From Diadophis punctatus similis (lineage: Eukaryota; Chordata; Lepidosauria; Squamata; Dipsadidae): a stretch of DNA of 64,000 bases. Position 1 is the first letter of the stretch, and each line of letters begins with the position of its first letter. The stretch lies in contig JALIGW010000140.1 in the NCBI GenBank assembly GCA_023053685.1, forward strand, positions 372,001 through 436,000, written 5' to 3'. The translations under genes were made by a program, and so were the position numbers. Below the pieces are notes generated by a model, which had not been told where the DNA came from, ran no database searches, and saw nothing but the letters and a program-made list of their open reading frames with translations. Shown here one piece after another: positions 10,701-23,148 of the stretch.

Positions 10701-12644
10701 TGTTCCCCACAGGCTGGAAAGCCGAATTCTCGCTTGATTTTTGATTCTGACCTTTCCCTGAAGAGCTAGCCCAAGGTCTAACACAGCATTCGCCTTAGGA
10801 TTCAATTCAGCCCAAAAACATCACTTTTGACAAACACCTCAGAAATGAAAAAGAAACACATATTCCTGTTCCCCATGGGCTGGAAAGCCGAATTCTCGCT
10901 TGATTATTGATTCTGACCTTTCCCTGAAGAGCTAGCCCAAGGTCTAACACAGCATTCGCCTTATTTCTCAATTCAGCCCAAAAATATCACTTTTGACAAA
11001 CACCTCAGAAATGAAAAAGAAACACATATTCCTGTTCCCCATGGGCTGGAAAGCCGAATTCTCGCTTGATTTTCTATTACAAGCCTTCGCTGAAGAGCTA
11101 GCCCAAAGTCTAACACTGCATTCTCCTTATTTCTCAATTCAGCCCAAAAACATCACTTTTGACAAACACCTCAGAAATGAAAATGAAACACATATTCCTG
11201 TTCCCCACAGGCTGGAAAGCTGAATTCTCGCTTGATTTTTGATTCCGAGCCTACCCTGAAAAGCTAGCCCAAAGTCTAACACAGCATTCGCCTTAGGATT
11301 CAATTCAACCCAAAAACATCACTTTTGACAAACACCTCAGAAATGAAAATGAAACACATATTCCTGTTCCCCACAGGCTGGAAAGCTGAATTCTCGCTTG
11401 ATTTTTGATTCCGAGCCTACCCTGAAAAGCTAGCCCAAAGTCTAACACAGCATTCGCCTTAGGATTCAATTCAGCCCAAAAACATCACTTTTGACAAACA
11501 CCTCAGAAATGAAAATGAAACACATATTCCTGTTCCCCACAGGCTGGAAAGCTGAATTCTCGCTTGATTTTTGATTCCGAGCCTACCCTGAAAAGCTAGC
11601 CCAAAGTCTAACACAGCATTCGCCTTAGGATTCAATTCAGCCCAAAAACATCACTTTTGACAAACACCTCAGAAATGAAAAAGAAACACATATTCCTGTT
11701 CCCCATGGGCTGGAAAGCCGAATTCTTGCTTGATTATTGATTCTGACCTTTCCCTGAAGAGCTAGCGCAAGGTCTAACACAGCATTCGCCTTATTTCTCA
11801 ATTCAGCCCAAAAACATCACTTTTGACAAACACCTCAGAAATGAAAAAGAAACACATATTCCTGTTCCCCACGGGCTGGAAAGCCGAATTCTCGCTCAAT
11901 TTTTGATTCTGACCTTTCCCTGAAGAGCTAGCGCAAGGTCTAACACAGCATTCGCCTTATTTCTCAATTCAGCCCAAAAACATCACTTTTGACAAACACC
12001 TCAGAAATGAAAAAGAAACACATATTCCTGTTCCCCACGGGCTGGAAAGCCGAATTCTCGCTCAATTTTTGATTCCGACCTTTCCCTGAAGAGCTAGCCC
12101 AAGGTCTAACACAGCATTCTCAATTCAGCCAAAAAACATGACTTTTGACAAACACCTCAGAAATGAAAATGAAACACATATTCGTGTTCCGCACAGGCTG
12201 GAAAGCCGAATTCTCGCTTGATTTTTGATTCCGACCTTTCCCTGAAGACCTAGCCCAAGGTCTAACACAGCATTCGCCTTATTTCTCAATTCAGCCCAAA
12301 AACATCACTTTTGGCAAACACCTCAGAAATGAAAAAGAAACACATATTCCTGTTCCCCACGGGCTGGAAAGCCGAATTCTCGCTCAATTTTTGATTCCGA
12401 CCTTTCCCTGAAGAGCTAGCCCAAGGTCTAACACAGCATTCGCCTTATTTCTCAATTCAGCCCAAAAACATCACTTTTGACAAACACCTCAGAAATGAAA
12501 ATGAAACACATATTCCTGTTCCCCACAGGCTGGAAAGCTGAATTCTCGCTTGATTTTTGATTCCGAGCCTACCCTGAAAAGCTAGCCCAAAGTCTAACAC
12601 AGCATTCGCCTTAGGATTCAATTCAGCCCAAAAACATCACTTTT
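7706..12644. repeat. 30-monomer HOR module, copy 2 with an internal expansion (4939 bp)
   Basis: It starts with the same A-C-H-J-C2-B-D-E-F series as the block at 3909, then holds extra H-B-D-E-F and B-D-E-F runs (9190-10662) before rejoining the common order at 10663. It has also lost one B after 10663 and one H after 12147, giving 30 monomers instead of 23. The expansion looks like unequal exchange of a B-D-E-F tetramer (654 bp; the D units at 9522 and 10175 are 653 bp apart because one E has an extra single-base deletion). The first A has GACCAACACC (7706) in place of GACAAACACC. Confidence 0.88.
9688..9842. repeat. E monomer of 155 bp (10-bp deletion plus one base)
   Basis: This E unit carries the usual 10-bp deletion and also lacks one A in the run after CAGCC (CAGCCAAAAACATG instead of six A). 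It is the shortest unit in the window. The lost base opens a spurious minus-strand reading frame across 9803-9985; this is not a gene. Confidence 0.9.
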
Positions 12645-14390
12645 GACAAACACCTCAGAAATGAAAAAGAAACACATATTCCTGTTCCCCACGGGCTGGA
12701 AAGCCGAATTCTCGCTTGATTTTCGATTCCAAGCCTTCCCTGAAGAGCTAGCCCAAGGTCTAACACAGCATTCGCCTTATTTCTCAATTCAGCCCAAAAA
12801 CATCACTTTTGACAAACACCTCAGAAATGAAAAAGAAACACATATTCCTGTTCCCCATGGGCTGGAAAGCCAAATTCTCGCTCAATTTTTGATTCCGACC
12901 TTTCCCTGAAGAGCTAGCCCAAGGTCTAACACAGCATTCGCCTTATTTCTCAATTCAGCCCAAAAACATCACTTTTGACAAACACCTCAGAAATGAAAAA
13001 GAAACACATATTCCTGTTCCCCACAGGCTGGAAAGCCGAATTCTCGCTTGATTTTTGATTCCGACCTTTCCCTGAAGAGCTAGCCCAAGGTCTAACCCAG
13101 CATTCGCCTTAGGATTCAATTCAGCCCAAAAACATCACTTTTGACAAACACCTCAGAAAGGAAAAAGAAACACATATTCCTGTTCCCCATGGGCTGGAAA
13201 GCCGAATTCTCGCTTGATTTTCGATTCCGACCTTTCACTGAAGAGCTAGCCCAAGGTCTAACACAGCATTCGCCTTATTTCTCAATTCAGCCCAAAAACA
13301 TCACTTTTGGCAAACACCTCAGAAATGAAAAAGAAACACATATTCCTCTTCCCCATGGGCTGGAAAGCTGAATTCTCGCTCAATTTTTGATTCTGACCTT
13401 TCCCTGAAGAGCTAGCCCAAGGTCTAACCCAGCATTCGCCTTATTTCTCAATTCAGCCCAAAAACATCACTTTTGACAAACACCTCAGAAATGAAAATGA
13501 AACACATATTCCTGTTCCCCACAGGCTGGAAAGCTGAATTCTCGCTTGATTTTTGATTCCGAGCCTACCCTGAAAAGCTAGCCCAAGGTCTAACACAGCA
13601 TTCGCCTTATTTCTCAATTCAGCCCAAAAACATCACTTTTGGCAAACACCTCAGAAATGAAAAAGAAACACATATTCCTCTTCCCCATGGGCTGGAAAGC
13701 TGAATTCTCGCTCAATTTTTGATTCTGACCTTTCCCTGAAGAGCTAGCCCAAGGTCTAACCCAGCATTCGCCTTATTTCTCAATTCAGCCCAAAAACATC
13801 ACTTTTGACAAACACCTCAGAAATGAAAATGAAACACATATTCCTGTTCCCCACAGGCTGGAAAGCCGAATTCTCGCTTGATTTTTGATTCCGACCTTTC
13901 CCTGAAGAGCTAGCCCAAGGTCTAACACAGCATTCGCCTTATTTCTCAATTCAGCCCAAAAACATCACTTTTGACAAACACCTCAGAAATGAAAAAGAAA
14001 CACATATTCCTGTTCCCCACAGGCTGGAAAGCCGAATTCTCGCTTGATTTTTGATTCTGACCTTTCCCTGAAGAGCTAGCCCAAGGTCTAACACAGCATT
14101 CGCCTTATTTCTCAATTCAGCCCTAAAACATCACTTTTGACAAACACCTCAGAAATGAAAATGAAACACATATTCCTGTTCCCCACAGGCTGGAAAGCTG
14201 AATTCTCGCTTGATTTTTGATTCCGAGCCTACCCTGAAAAGCTAGCCCAAAGTCTAACACAGCATTCGCCTTAGGATTCAATTCAGCCCAAAAACATCAC
14301 TTTTGACAAACACCTCAGAAATGAAAAAGAAACACATATTCCTGTTCCCCATGGGCTGGAAAGCCGAATTCTCGCTTGATTATTGATTCT
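12645..14390. repeat. Partial third long module, ending in rearranged units
   Basis: It begins again with A (12645), C (12811), H-like (12977), J (13143) and C2 (13309), matching the starts at 3909 and 7706. It then departs: a B/C hybrid at 13475, a second C2 at 13641, two H/F-like units at 13807 and 13973, B at 14139, and the left part of a D/J hybrid at 14305. The pair J-C2 and hybrid-C2 share TTCCTCTTCCCC (near 13346 and 13677), so a two-monomer (332-bp) stretch was duplicated locally. The block ends where the 8758-bp duplication starts. Confidence 0.85.
13475..13640. repeat. B/C hybrid monomer
   Basis: The left part carries B markers (AAAATGAAA, CACAGG, GCTGAATTC, GAGCCTACCC, GAAAAGC). 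From GCCCAAGGTC (about 13582) it carries C markers (CCTTATTTCTC), and it is followed by GGCAAACACC. It is a crossover or conversion product joined exactly in register, with the switch in the conserved GCTAGCCC segment. Confidence 0.85.
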
Positions 14391-14470
14391 GACCTTTCAC
14401 TGAAGAGCTAGCCCAAGGTCTAACACAGCATTCGCCTTATTTCTCAATTCAGCCCAAAAACATCACTTTT
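14305..14470. repeat. D/J hybrid monomer marking a duplication junction
   Basis: Up to 14390 the unit is type D (CTTGATTATTGATTCT). From 14391 it continues as type J (GACCTTTCACTG). The J unit at 23063 has the same right part but a true J left part (AAAGGAAAAAG, TTTCGATTCC). Sequence identity at an offset of 8758 begins exactly where the hybrid turns into J, so this unit holds the left breakpoint of that duplication. Confidence 0.88.
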
Positions 14471-17400
14471 GGCAAACACCTCAGAAATGAAAAAGAAACA
14501 CATATTCCTGTTCCACATGGGCTGGAAAGCTGAATTCTCGCTCAATTTTTGATTCTGACCTTTCCCTGAAGAGCTAGCCCAAGGTCTAACCCAGCATTCG
14601 CCTTATTTCTCAATTCAGCCCAAAAACATCACTTTTGACAAACACCTCAGAAATGAAAATGAAACACATATTCCTGTTCCCCACAGGCTGGAAAGCTGAA
14701 TTCTCGCTTGATTTTTGATTCCGAGCCTACCCTGAAAAGCTAGCCCAAAGTCTAACACAGCATTCGCCTTAGGATTCAATTCAGCCCAAAAACATCACTA
14801 TTGACAAACACCTCAGAAATGAAAAAGAAACACATATTCCTGTTCCCCATGGGCTGGAAAGCCGAATTCTCGCTTGATTATTGATACTGACCTTTCCCTG
14901 AAGAGCTAGCGCAAGGTCTAACACAGCATTCGCCTTATTTCTCAATTCAGCCCAAAAACATCACTTTTGACAAACACCTCAGAAATGAAAAAGAAACACA
15001 TATTCCTGTTCCCCACGGGCTGGAAAGCCGAATTCTCGCTCAATTTTTGATTCCGACCTTTCCCTGAAGAGCTAGCCCAAGGTCTAACACAGCATTCTCA
15101 ATTCAGCCAAAAAACATGACTTTTGACAAACACCTCAGAAATGAAAATGAAACACATATTCATGTTCCGCACAGGCTGGAAAGCCGAATTCTCGCTTGAT
15201 TTTTGATTCCGACCTTTCCCTGAAGAGCTAGCCCAAGGTCTAACACAGCATTCGCCTTATTTCTCAATTCAGCCCAAAAACATCACTTTTGACAAACACC
15301 TCAGAAATGAAAAAGAAACACATATTCCTGTTCCCCACAGGCTGGAAAGCCGAATTCTCGCTTGATTTTTGATTCCGACCTTTCCCTGAAGACCTAGCCC
15401 AAGGTCTAACACAGCATTCGCCTTATTTCTCAATTCAGCCCAAAAACATCACTTTTGGCAAACACCTCAGAAATGAAAAAGAAACACATATTCCTGTTCC
15501 CCACGGGCTGGAAAGCCGAATTCTCGCTCAATTTTTGATTCCGACCTTTCCCTGAAGAGCTAGCCCAAGGTCTAACACAGCATTCGCCTTATTTCTCAAT
15601 TCAGCCCAAAAACATCACTTTTGACAAACACCTCAGAAATGAAAATGAAACACATATTCCTGTTCCCCACAGGCTGGAAAGCTGAATTCTCGCTTGATTT
15701 TTGATTCCGAGCCTACCCTGAAAAGCTAGCTCAAAGTCTAACACAGCATTCGCCTTAGGATTCAATTCAGCCCAAAAACATCACTTTTGACAAACACCTC
15801 AGAAATGAAAAAGAAACACATATTCCTGTTCCCCACGGGCTGGAAAGCCGAATTCTCGCTTGATTTTCGATTCCAAGCCTTCCCTGAAGAGCTAGCCCAA
15901 GGTCTAACACAGCATTCGCCTTATTTCTCAATTCAGCCCAAAAACATCACTTTTGACAAACACCTCAGAAATGAAAAAGAAACACATATTCCTGTTCCCC
16001 ACGGGCTGGAAAGCCGAATTCTCGCTCAATTTTTGATTCCGACCTTTCCCTGAAGAGCTAGCCCAAGGTCTAACACAGCATTCGCCTTATTTCTCAATTC
16101 AGCCCAAAAACATCACTTTTGACAAACACCTCAGAAATGAAAATGAAACACATATTCCTGTTCCCCACAGGCTGGAAAGCTGAATTCTCGCTTGATTTTT
16201 GATTCCGAGCCTACCCTGAAAAGCTAGCCCAAAGTCTAACACAGCATTCGCCTTAGGATTCAATTCAGCCCAAAAACATCACTATTGACAAACACCTCAG
16301 AAATGAAAAAGAAACACATATTCCTGTTCCCCATGGGCTGGAAAGCCGAATTCTCGCTTGATTATTGATTCTGACCTTTCCCTGAAGAGCTAGCGCAAGG
16401 TCTAACACAGCATTCGTCTTATTTCTCAATTCAGCCCAAAAACATCACTTTTGACAAACACCTCAGAAATGAAAAAGAAACACATATTCCTGTTCCCCAC
16501 GGGCTGGAAAGCCGAATTCTCGCTCAATTTTTGATTCCGACCTTTCCCTGAAGAGCTAGCCCAAGGTCTAAAACAGCATTCTCAATTCAGCCAAAAAACA
16601 TGACTTTTGACAAACACCTCAGAAATGAAAATGAAACACATATTCGTGTTCCGCACAGGCTGGAAAGCCGAATTCTCGCTTGATTTTTGATTCCGACCTT
16701 TCCCTGAAGAGCTAGCCCAAGGTCTAACACAGCATTCGCCTTATTTCTCAATTCAGCCCAAAAACATCACTTTTGACAAACACCTCAGATATGAAAAAGA
16801 AACACATATTCCTGTTCCCCACAGGCTGGAAAGCCGAATTCTCGCTTGATTTTTGATTCTGACCTTTCCCTGAAGAGCTAGCCCAAGGTCTAACACAGCA
16901 TTCGCCTTATTTCTCAATTCAGCCCAAAAACATCACTTTTGACAAACACCTCAGAAATGAAAATGAAACACATATTCCTGTTCCCCACAGGCTGGAAAGC
17001 TGAATTCTCGCTTGATTTTTGATTTCGAGCCTACCCTGAAAAGCTAGCCCAAAGTCTAACACAGCATTCGCCTTAGGATTCAATTCAGCCCAAAAACATC
17101 ACTTTTGACAAACACCTCAGAAATGAAAAAGAAACACATATTCCTGTTCCCCATGGGCTGGAAAGCCGAATTCTCGCTTGATTATTGATTCTGACCTTTC
17201 CCTGAAGAGCTAGCCCAAGGTCTAACACAGCATTCGCCTTATTTCTCAATTCAGCCCAAAAATATCACTTTTGACAAACACCTCAGAAATGAAAAAGAAA
17301 CACATATTCCTGTTCCCCATGGGCTGGAAAGCCGAATTCTCGCTTGATTTTCGATTACAAGCCTTCGCTGAAGAGCTAGCCCAAAGTCTAACACTGCATT

Positions 17401-20084
17401 CTCCTTATTTCTCAATTCAGCCCAAAAACATCACTTTTGACAAACACCTCAGAAATGAAAATGAAACACATATTCCTGTTCCCCACAGGCTGGAAAGCTG
17501 AATTCCCGCTTGATTTTTGATTCCGAGCCTACCCTGAAAAGCTAGCCCAAAGTCTAACACAGCATTCGCCTTAGGATTCAATTCAGCCCAAAAACATCAC
17601 TTTTGACAAACACCTCAGAAATGAAAATGAAACACATATTCCTGTTCCCCACAGGCTGGAAAGCTGAATTCTCGCTTGATTTTTGATTCCGAGCCTACCC
17701 TGAAAAGCTAGCCCAAAGTCTAACACAGCATTCGCCTTAGGATTCAATTCAGCCCAAAAACATCACTTTTGACAAACACCTCAGAAATGAAAAAGAAACA
17801 CATATTCCTGTTCCCCACGGGCTGGAAAGCCGAATTCTCGCTCAATTTTTGATTCTGACCTTTCCCTGAAGAGCTAGCGCAAGGTCTAACACAGCATTCG
17901 CCTTATTTCTCAATTCAGCCCAAAAACATCACTTTTGACAAACACCTCAGAAATGAAAAAGAAACACATATTCCTGTTCCCCATGGGCTGGAAAGCCGAA
18001 TTCTCGCTCAATTTTTGATTCCGACCTTTCCCTGAAGAGCTAGCCCAAGGTCTAACACAGCATTCTCAATTCAGCCAAAAAACATGACTTTTGACAAACA
18101 CCTCCGAAATGAAAATGAAACACATATTCGTGTTCCGCACAGGCTGGAAAGCCGAATTCTCGCTTGATTTTTGATTCCGACCTTTCCCTGAAGAGCTAGC
18201 CCAAGGTCTAACACAGCATTCGCCTTATTTCTCAATTCAGCCCAAAAACATCACTTTTGACAAACACCTCAGAAATGAAAAAGAAACACATATTCCTGTT
18301 CCCCACAGGCTGGAAAGCCGAATTCTCGCTTGATTTTTGATTCCGACCTTTCCCTGAAGACCTAGCCCAAGGTCTAACACAGCATTCGCCTTATTTCTCA
18401 ATTCAGCCCAAAAACATCACTTTTGACAAACACCTCAGAAATGAAAATGAAACACATATTCCTGTTCCCCACAGGCTGGAAAGCTGAATTCTCGCTTGAT
18501 TTTTGATTCCGAGCCTACCCTGAAAAGCTAGCCCAAACTCTAACACAGCATTCGCCTTAGGATTCAATTCAGCCCAAAAACATCACTTTTGACAAACACC
18601 TCAGAAATGAAAAAGAAACACATATTCCTGTTCCCCACAGGCTGGAAAGCCGAATTCTCGCTTGATTTTCGATTCCAAGGCTTCCCTGAAGAGCTAGCCC
18701 AAGGTCTAACACAGCATTCGCCTTATTTCTCAATTCAGCCCAAAAACATCACTTTTGACAAACACCTCAGAAATGAAAAAGAAACACATATTCCTGTTCC
18801 CCACAGGCTGGAAAGCTGAATTCTCGCTTGATTTTTGATTCCGAGCCTACCCTGAAAAGCTAGCCCAAAGTCTAACACAGCATTCGCCTTAGGATTCAAT
18901 TCAGCCCAAAAACATCACTTTTGACAAACACCTCAGAAATGAAAAAGAAACACATATTCCTGTTCCCCATGGGCTGGAAAGCCGAATTCTCGCTCAATTT
19001 TTGATTCTGACCTTTCCCTGAAGAGCTAGCCCAAGGTCTAACACAGCATTCGCCTTATTTCTCAATTCGGCCCAAAAACATCACTTTTGACAAACACCTC
19101 AGAAATGAAAATGAAACACATATTCCTGTTCCCCACGGGCTGGAAAGCTGAATTCTCGCTTGATTTTTGATTCCGAGCCTACCCTGAAAAGCTAGCCCAA
19201 AGTCTAACACAGCATTCGCCTTAGGATTCAATTCAGCCCAAAAACATCACTTTTGACAAACACCTCAGAAATGAAAATGAAACACATATTCCTGTTCCCC
19301 ACAGGATGGAAAGCTGAATTCTCGCTTGATTTTTGATTCCGAGCCTACCCTGAAAAGCTAGCCCAAAGTCTAACACAGCATTCGCCTTAGGATTCAATTC
19401 AGCCCAAAAACATCACTATTGACAAACACCTCAGAAATGAAAAAGAAACACATATTCCTGTTCCCCATGGGCTGGAAAGCCGAATTCTCGCTTGATTATT
19501 GATTCTGACCTTTCCCTGAAGAGCTAGCGCAAGGTCTAACACAGCATTCGCCTTATTTCTCAATTCAGCCCAAAAACATCACTTTTGACAAACACCTCAG
19601 AAATGAAAAAGAAACACATATTCCTGTTCCCCACGGGCTGGAAAGCCGAATTCTCGCTTGATTTTTGATTCCGACCTTTCCCTGAAGAGCTAGCCCAAGG
19701 TCTAACACAGCATTCGCCTCAGTTCTCAATTCAGCCAAAAAACATGACTTTTGACAAACACCTCAGAAATGAAAATGAAACACATATTCGTGTTCCGCAC
19801 AGGCTGGAAAGCCGAATTCTCGCTTGATTTTTGATTCCGACCTTTCCCTGAAGAGCTAGCCCAAGGTCTAACACAGCATTCGCCTTATTTCTCAATTCAG
19901 CCCAAAAACATCACTTTTGACAAACACCTCAGAAATGAAAAAGAAACACATATTCCTGTTCCCCACAGGCTGGAAAGCTGAATTCTCGCTTGATTTTTGA
20001 TTCCGACCTTTCCCTGAAGACCTAGCCCAAGGTCTAACACAGCATTCGCCTTATTTCTCAATTCAGCCCAAAAACATCACTTTT

Positions 20085-20250
20085 GGCAAACACCTCAGAA
20101 ATGAAAAAGAAACACATATTCCTGTTCCCCACGGGCTGGAAAGCCGAATTCTCGCTCAATTTTTGATTCCGATCCTACCCAGAAAAGCTAGCCCAAAGTC
20201 TAACACAGCATTCGCCTTAGGATTCAATTCAGCCCAAAAACATCACTTTT
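20085..20250. repeat. C/B hybrid monomer
   Basis: It starts with GGCAAACACC and CTCAATTTTTGATTCC like C, then continues with GATCCTACCCAGAAAAGC and CCTTAGGATT like B. Relatives at 31977, 38597, 45724, 52842, 55644 and 61434 stand directly before an A unit and share CTACCCAG. All but the first two have GAGCC in place of GATCC. Confidence 0.85.
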
Positions 20251-22398
20251 GACAAACACCTCAGAAATGAAAAAGAAACACATATTCCTGTTCCCCACGG
20301 GCTGGAAAGCCGAATTCTCGCTTGATTTTCGATTCCAAGCCTTCCCTGAAGAGCTAGCCCAAGGTCTAACACAGCATTCGCCTTATTTCTTAATTCAGCC
20401 CAAAAACATCACTTTTGACAAACACCTCAGAAATGAAAAAGAAACACATATTCCTGTTCCCCACGGGCTGGAAAGCTGAATTCTCGCTCAATTTTTGATT
20501 CCGACCTTTCCCTGAAGAGCTAGCCCAAGGTCTAACACAGCATTCGCCTTATTTCTCAATTCAGCCCAAAAACATCACTTTTGACAAACACCTCAGAAAT
20601 GAAAATGAAACACATATTCCTGTTCCCCACAGGCTGGAAAGCTGAATTCTCGCTTGATTTTTGATTCCGAGCCTACCCTGAAAAGCTAGCCCAAAGTCTA
20701 ACACAGCATTCGCCTTAGGATTCAATTCAGCCCAAAAACATCACTTTTGACAAACACCTCAGAAATGAAAAAGAAACACATATTCCTGTTCCCCATGGGC
20801 TGGAAAGCCGAATTCTCACTCAATTTTTGATTCTGACCTTTCCCTGAAGAGCTAGCCCAAGGTCTAACACAGCATTCGCCTTATTTCTCAATTCGGCCCA
20901 AAAACATCACTTTTGACAAACACCTCAGAAATGAAAATGAAACACATATTCCTGTTCCCCACGGGCTGGAAAGCTGAATTCTCGCTTGATTTTTGATTCC
21001 GAGCCTACCCTGAAAAGCTAGCCCAAAGTCTAACACAGCATTCGCCTTAGGATTCAATTCAGCCAAAAAACATCACTTTTGACAAACACCTCAGAAATGA
21101 AAATGAAACACATATTCCTGTTCCCCACAGGATGGAAAGCTGAATTCTCGCTTGATTTTTGATTCCGAGCCTACCCTGAAAAGCTAGCCCAAAGTCTAAC
21201 ACAGCATGCGCCTTAGGATTCAATTCAGCCCAAAAACATCACTATTGACAAACACCTCAGAAATGAAAAAGAAACACATATTCCTGTTCCCCATGGGCTG
21301 GAAAGCCGAATTCTCGCTTGATTATTGATTCTGACCTTTCCCTGAAGAGCTAGCGCAAGGTCTAACACAGCATTCGCCTTATTTCTCAATTCAGCCCAAA
21401 AACATCACTTTTGACAAACACCTCAGAAATGAAAAAGAAACACATATTCCTGTTCCCCACGGGCTGGAAAGCCGAATTCTCGCTCAATTTTTGATTCCGA
21501 CCTTTCCCTGAAGAGCTAGCCCAAGGTCTAACACAGCATTCGCCTTATTTCTCAATTCAGCCCAAAAACATCACTTTTGACAAACACCTCAGAAATGAAA
21601 AAGAAACACATATTCCTGTTCCCCACGGGCTGGAAAGCCGAATTCTCGCTCAATTTTTGATTCCGACCTTTCCCTGAAGAGCTAGCCCAAGGTCTAACAC
21701 AGCATTCTCAATTCAGCCAAAAAACATGACTTTTGACAAACACCTCCGAAATGAAAATGAAACACATATTCGTGTTCCGCACAGGCTGGAAAGCCGAATT
21801 CTCGCTTGATTTTTGATTCCGACCTTTCCCTGAAGAGCTAGCCCAAGGTCTAACACAGCATTCGCCTTATTTCTCAATTCAGCCCAAAAACATCACTTTT
21901 GACAAACACCTCAGAAATGAAAAAGAAACACATATTCCTGTTCCCCACAGGCTGGAAAGCCGAATTCTCGCTTGATTTTTGATTCCGACCTTTCCCTGAA
22001 GACCTAGCCCAAGGTCTAACACAGCATTCGCCTTATTTCTCAATTCAGCCCAAAAACATCACTTTTGGCAAACACCTCAGAAATGAAAAAGAAACACATA
22101 TTCCTGTTCCCCACGGGCTGGAAAGCCGAATTCTCGCTCAATTTTTGATTCCGACCTTTCCCTGAAGAGCTAGCCCAAGGTCTAACACAGCATTCGCCTT
22201 ATTTCTCAATTCAGCCCAAAAACATCACTTTTGACAAACACCTCAGAAATGAAAATGAAACACATATTCCTGTTCCCCACAGGCTGGAAAGCTGAATTCT
22301 CGCTTGATTTTTGATTCCGAGCCTACCCTGAAAAGCTAGCCCAAACTCTAACACAGCATTCGCCTTAGGATTCAATTCAGCCCAAAAACATCACTTTT
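20251..22398. repeat. 13-mer HOR module (2148 bp), founding example
   Basis: Order: A (with TTAATTC), C, B, C2 (with TTCTCACTC and ATTCGGCCC), B, B (CACAGGATGG, CATGCGCC, TATT end), D, C, E, F (CCTCCGAAATG), H, C (GGC start), B (CCAAACTC). The length is 13 units minus one 10-bp deletion. The same module with the same private markers recurs at 32143-34290 and 38763-40910 (both 2148 bp), 55810-57791 (one B lost, 1982 bp) and 61600-63912 (one extra C and a one-base loss, 2313 bp). Confidence 0.92.
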
Positions 22399-23148
22399 GA
22401 CAAACACCTCAGAAATGAAAAAGAAACACATATTCCTGTTCCCCACGGGCTGGAAAGCCGAATTCTCGCTTGATTTTCGATTCCAAGCCTTCCCTGAAGA
22501 GCTAGCCCAAGGTCTAACACAGCATTCGCCTTATTTCTCAATTCAGCCCAAAAACATCACTTTTGACAAACACCTCAGAAATGAAAAAGAAACACATATT
22601 CCTGTTCCCCACGGGCTGGAAAGCTGAATTCTCGCTCAATTTTTGATTCCGACCTTTCCCTGAAGAGCTAGCCCAAGGTCTAACACAGCATTCGCCTTAT
22701 TTCTCAATTCAGCCCAAAAACATCACTTTTGACAAACACCTCAGAAATGAAAAAGAAACACATATTCCTGTTCCCCATGGGCTGGAAAGCCGAATTCTCG
22801 CTTGATTTTCGATTACAAGCCTTCGCTGAAGAGCTAGCCCAAAGTCTAACACTGCATTCTCCTTATTTCTCAATTCAGCCCAAAAACATCACTTTTGACA
22901 AACACCTCAGAAATGAAAAAGAAACACATATTCCTGTTCCCCACAGGCTGGAAAGCCGAATTCTCGCTTGATTTTTGATTCCGACCTTTCCCTGAAGAGC
23001 TAGCCCAAGGTCTAACCCAGCATTCGCCTTAGGATTCAATTCAGCCCAAAAACATCACTTTTGACAAACACCTCAGAAAGGAAAAAGAAACACATATTCC
23101 TGTTCCCCATGGGCTGGAAAGCCGAATTCTCGCTTGATTTTCGATTCC

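Larger units (their letters stand above)
14391..23148. repeat. 8758-bp block, reference copy (53 monomers)
   Basis: The length equals 53 monomers minus four 10-bp deletions. It holds private markers that reappear downstream: TTCCACATGG (14511), GATACTGACC (14883), TAAAACAGC (near 16567), CAGATATGAA (near 16786), GATTTCGAGCC (near 17021), GAATTCCCGC (near 17501), CCAAGGCTTCC (near 18676), CACAGGATGG (near 19303), TCAGTTCTC (near 19719). A units stand at 15789, 18591, 20251 and 22399, dividing the block into modules of 2802, 1660 and 2148 bp, with a further A at 24547. A T at 15730 (GCTAGCTCAAAG) and an A in ATTCATGTT (15159) are not shared with the copy at +8758. Confidence 0.9.

Noticed and set aside
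20881..21066. Minus-strand reading frames of about 60-78 codons (also at 9803, 32773, 39393, 54573, 62230 and 63653)
   Set aside because: They are reverse-strand readings of the same monomers, copied with the modules. Several exist only because of a 10-bp or 1-bp deletion. No sign of selection on codons.
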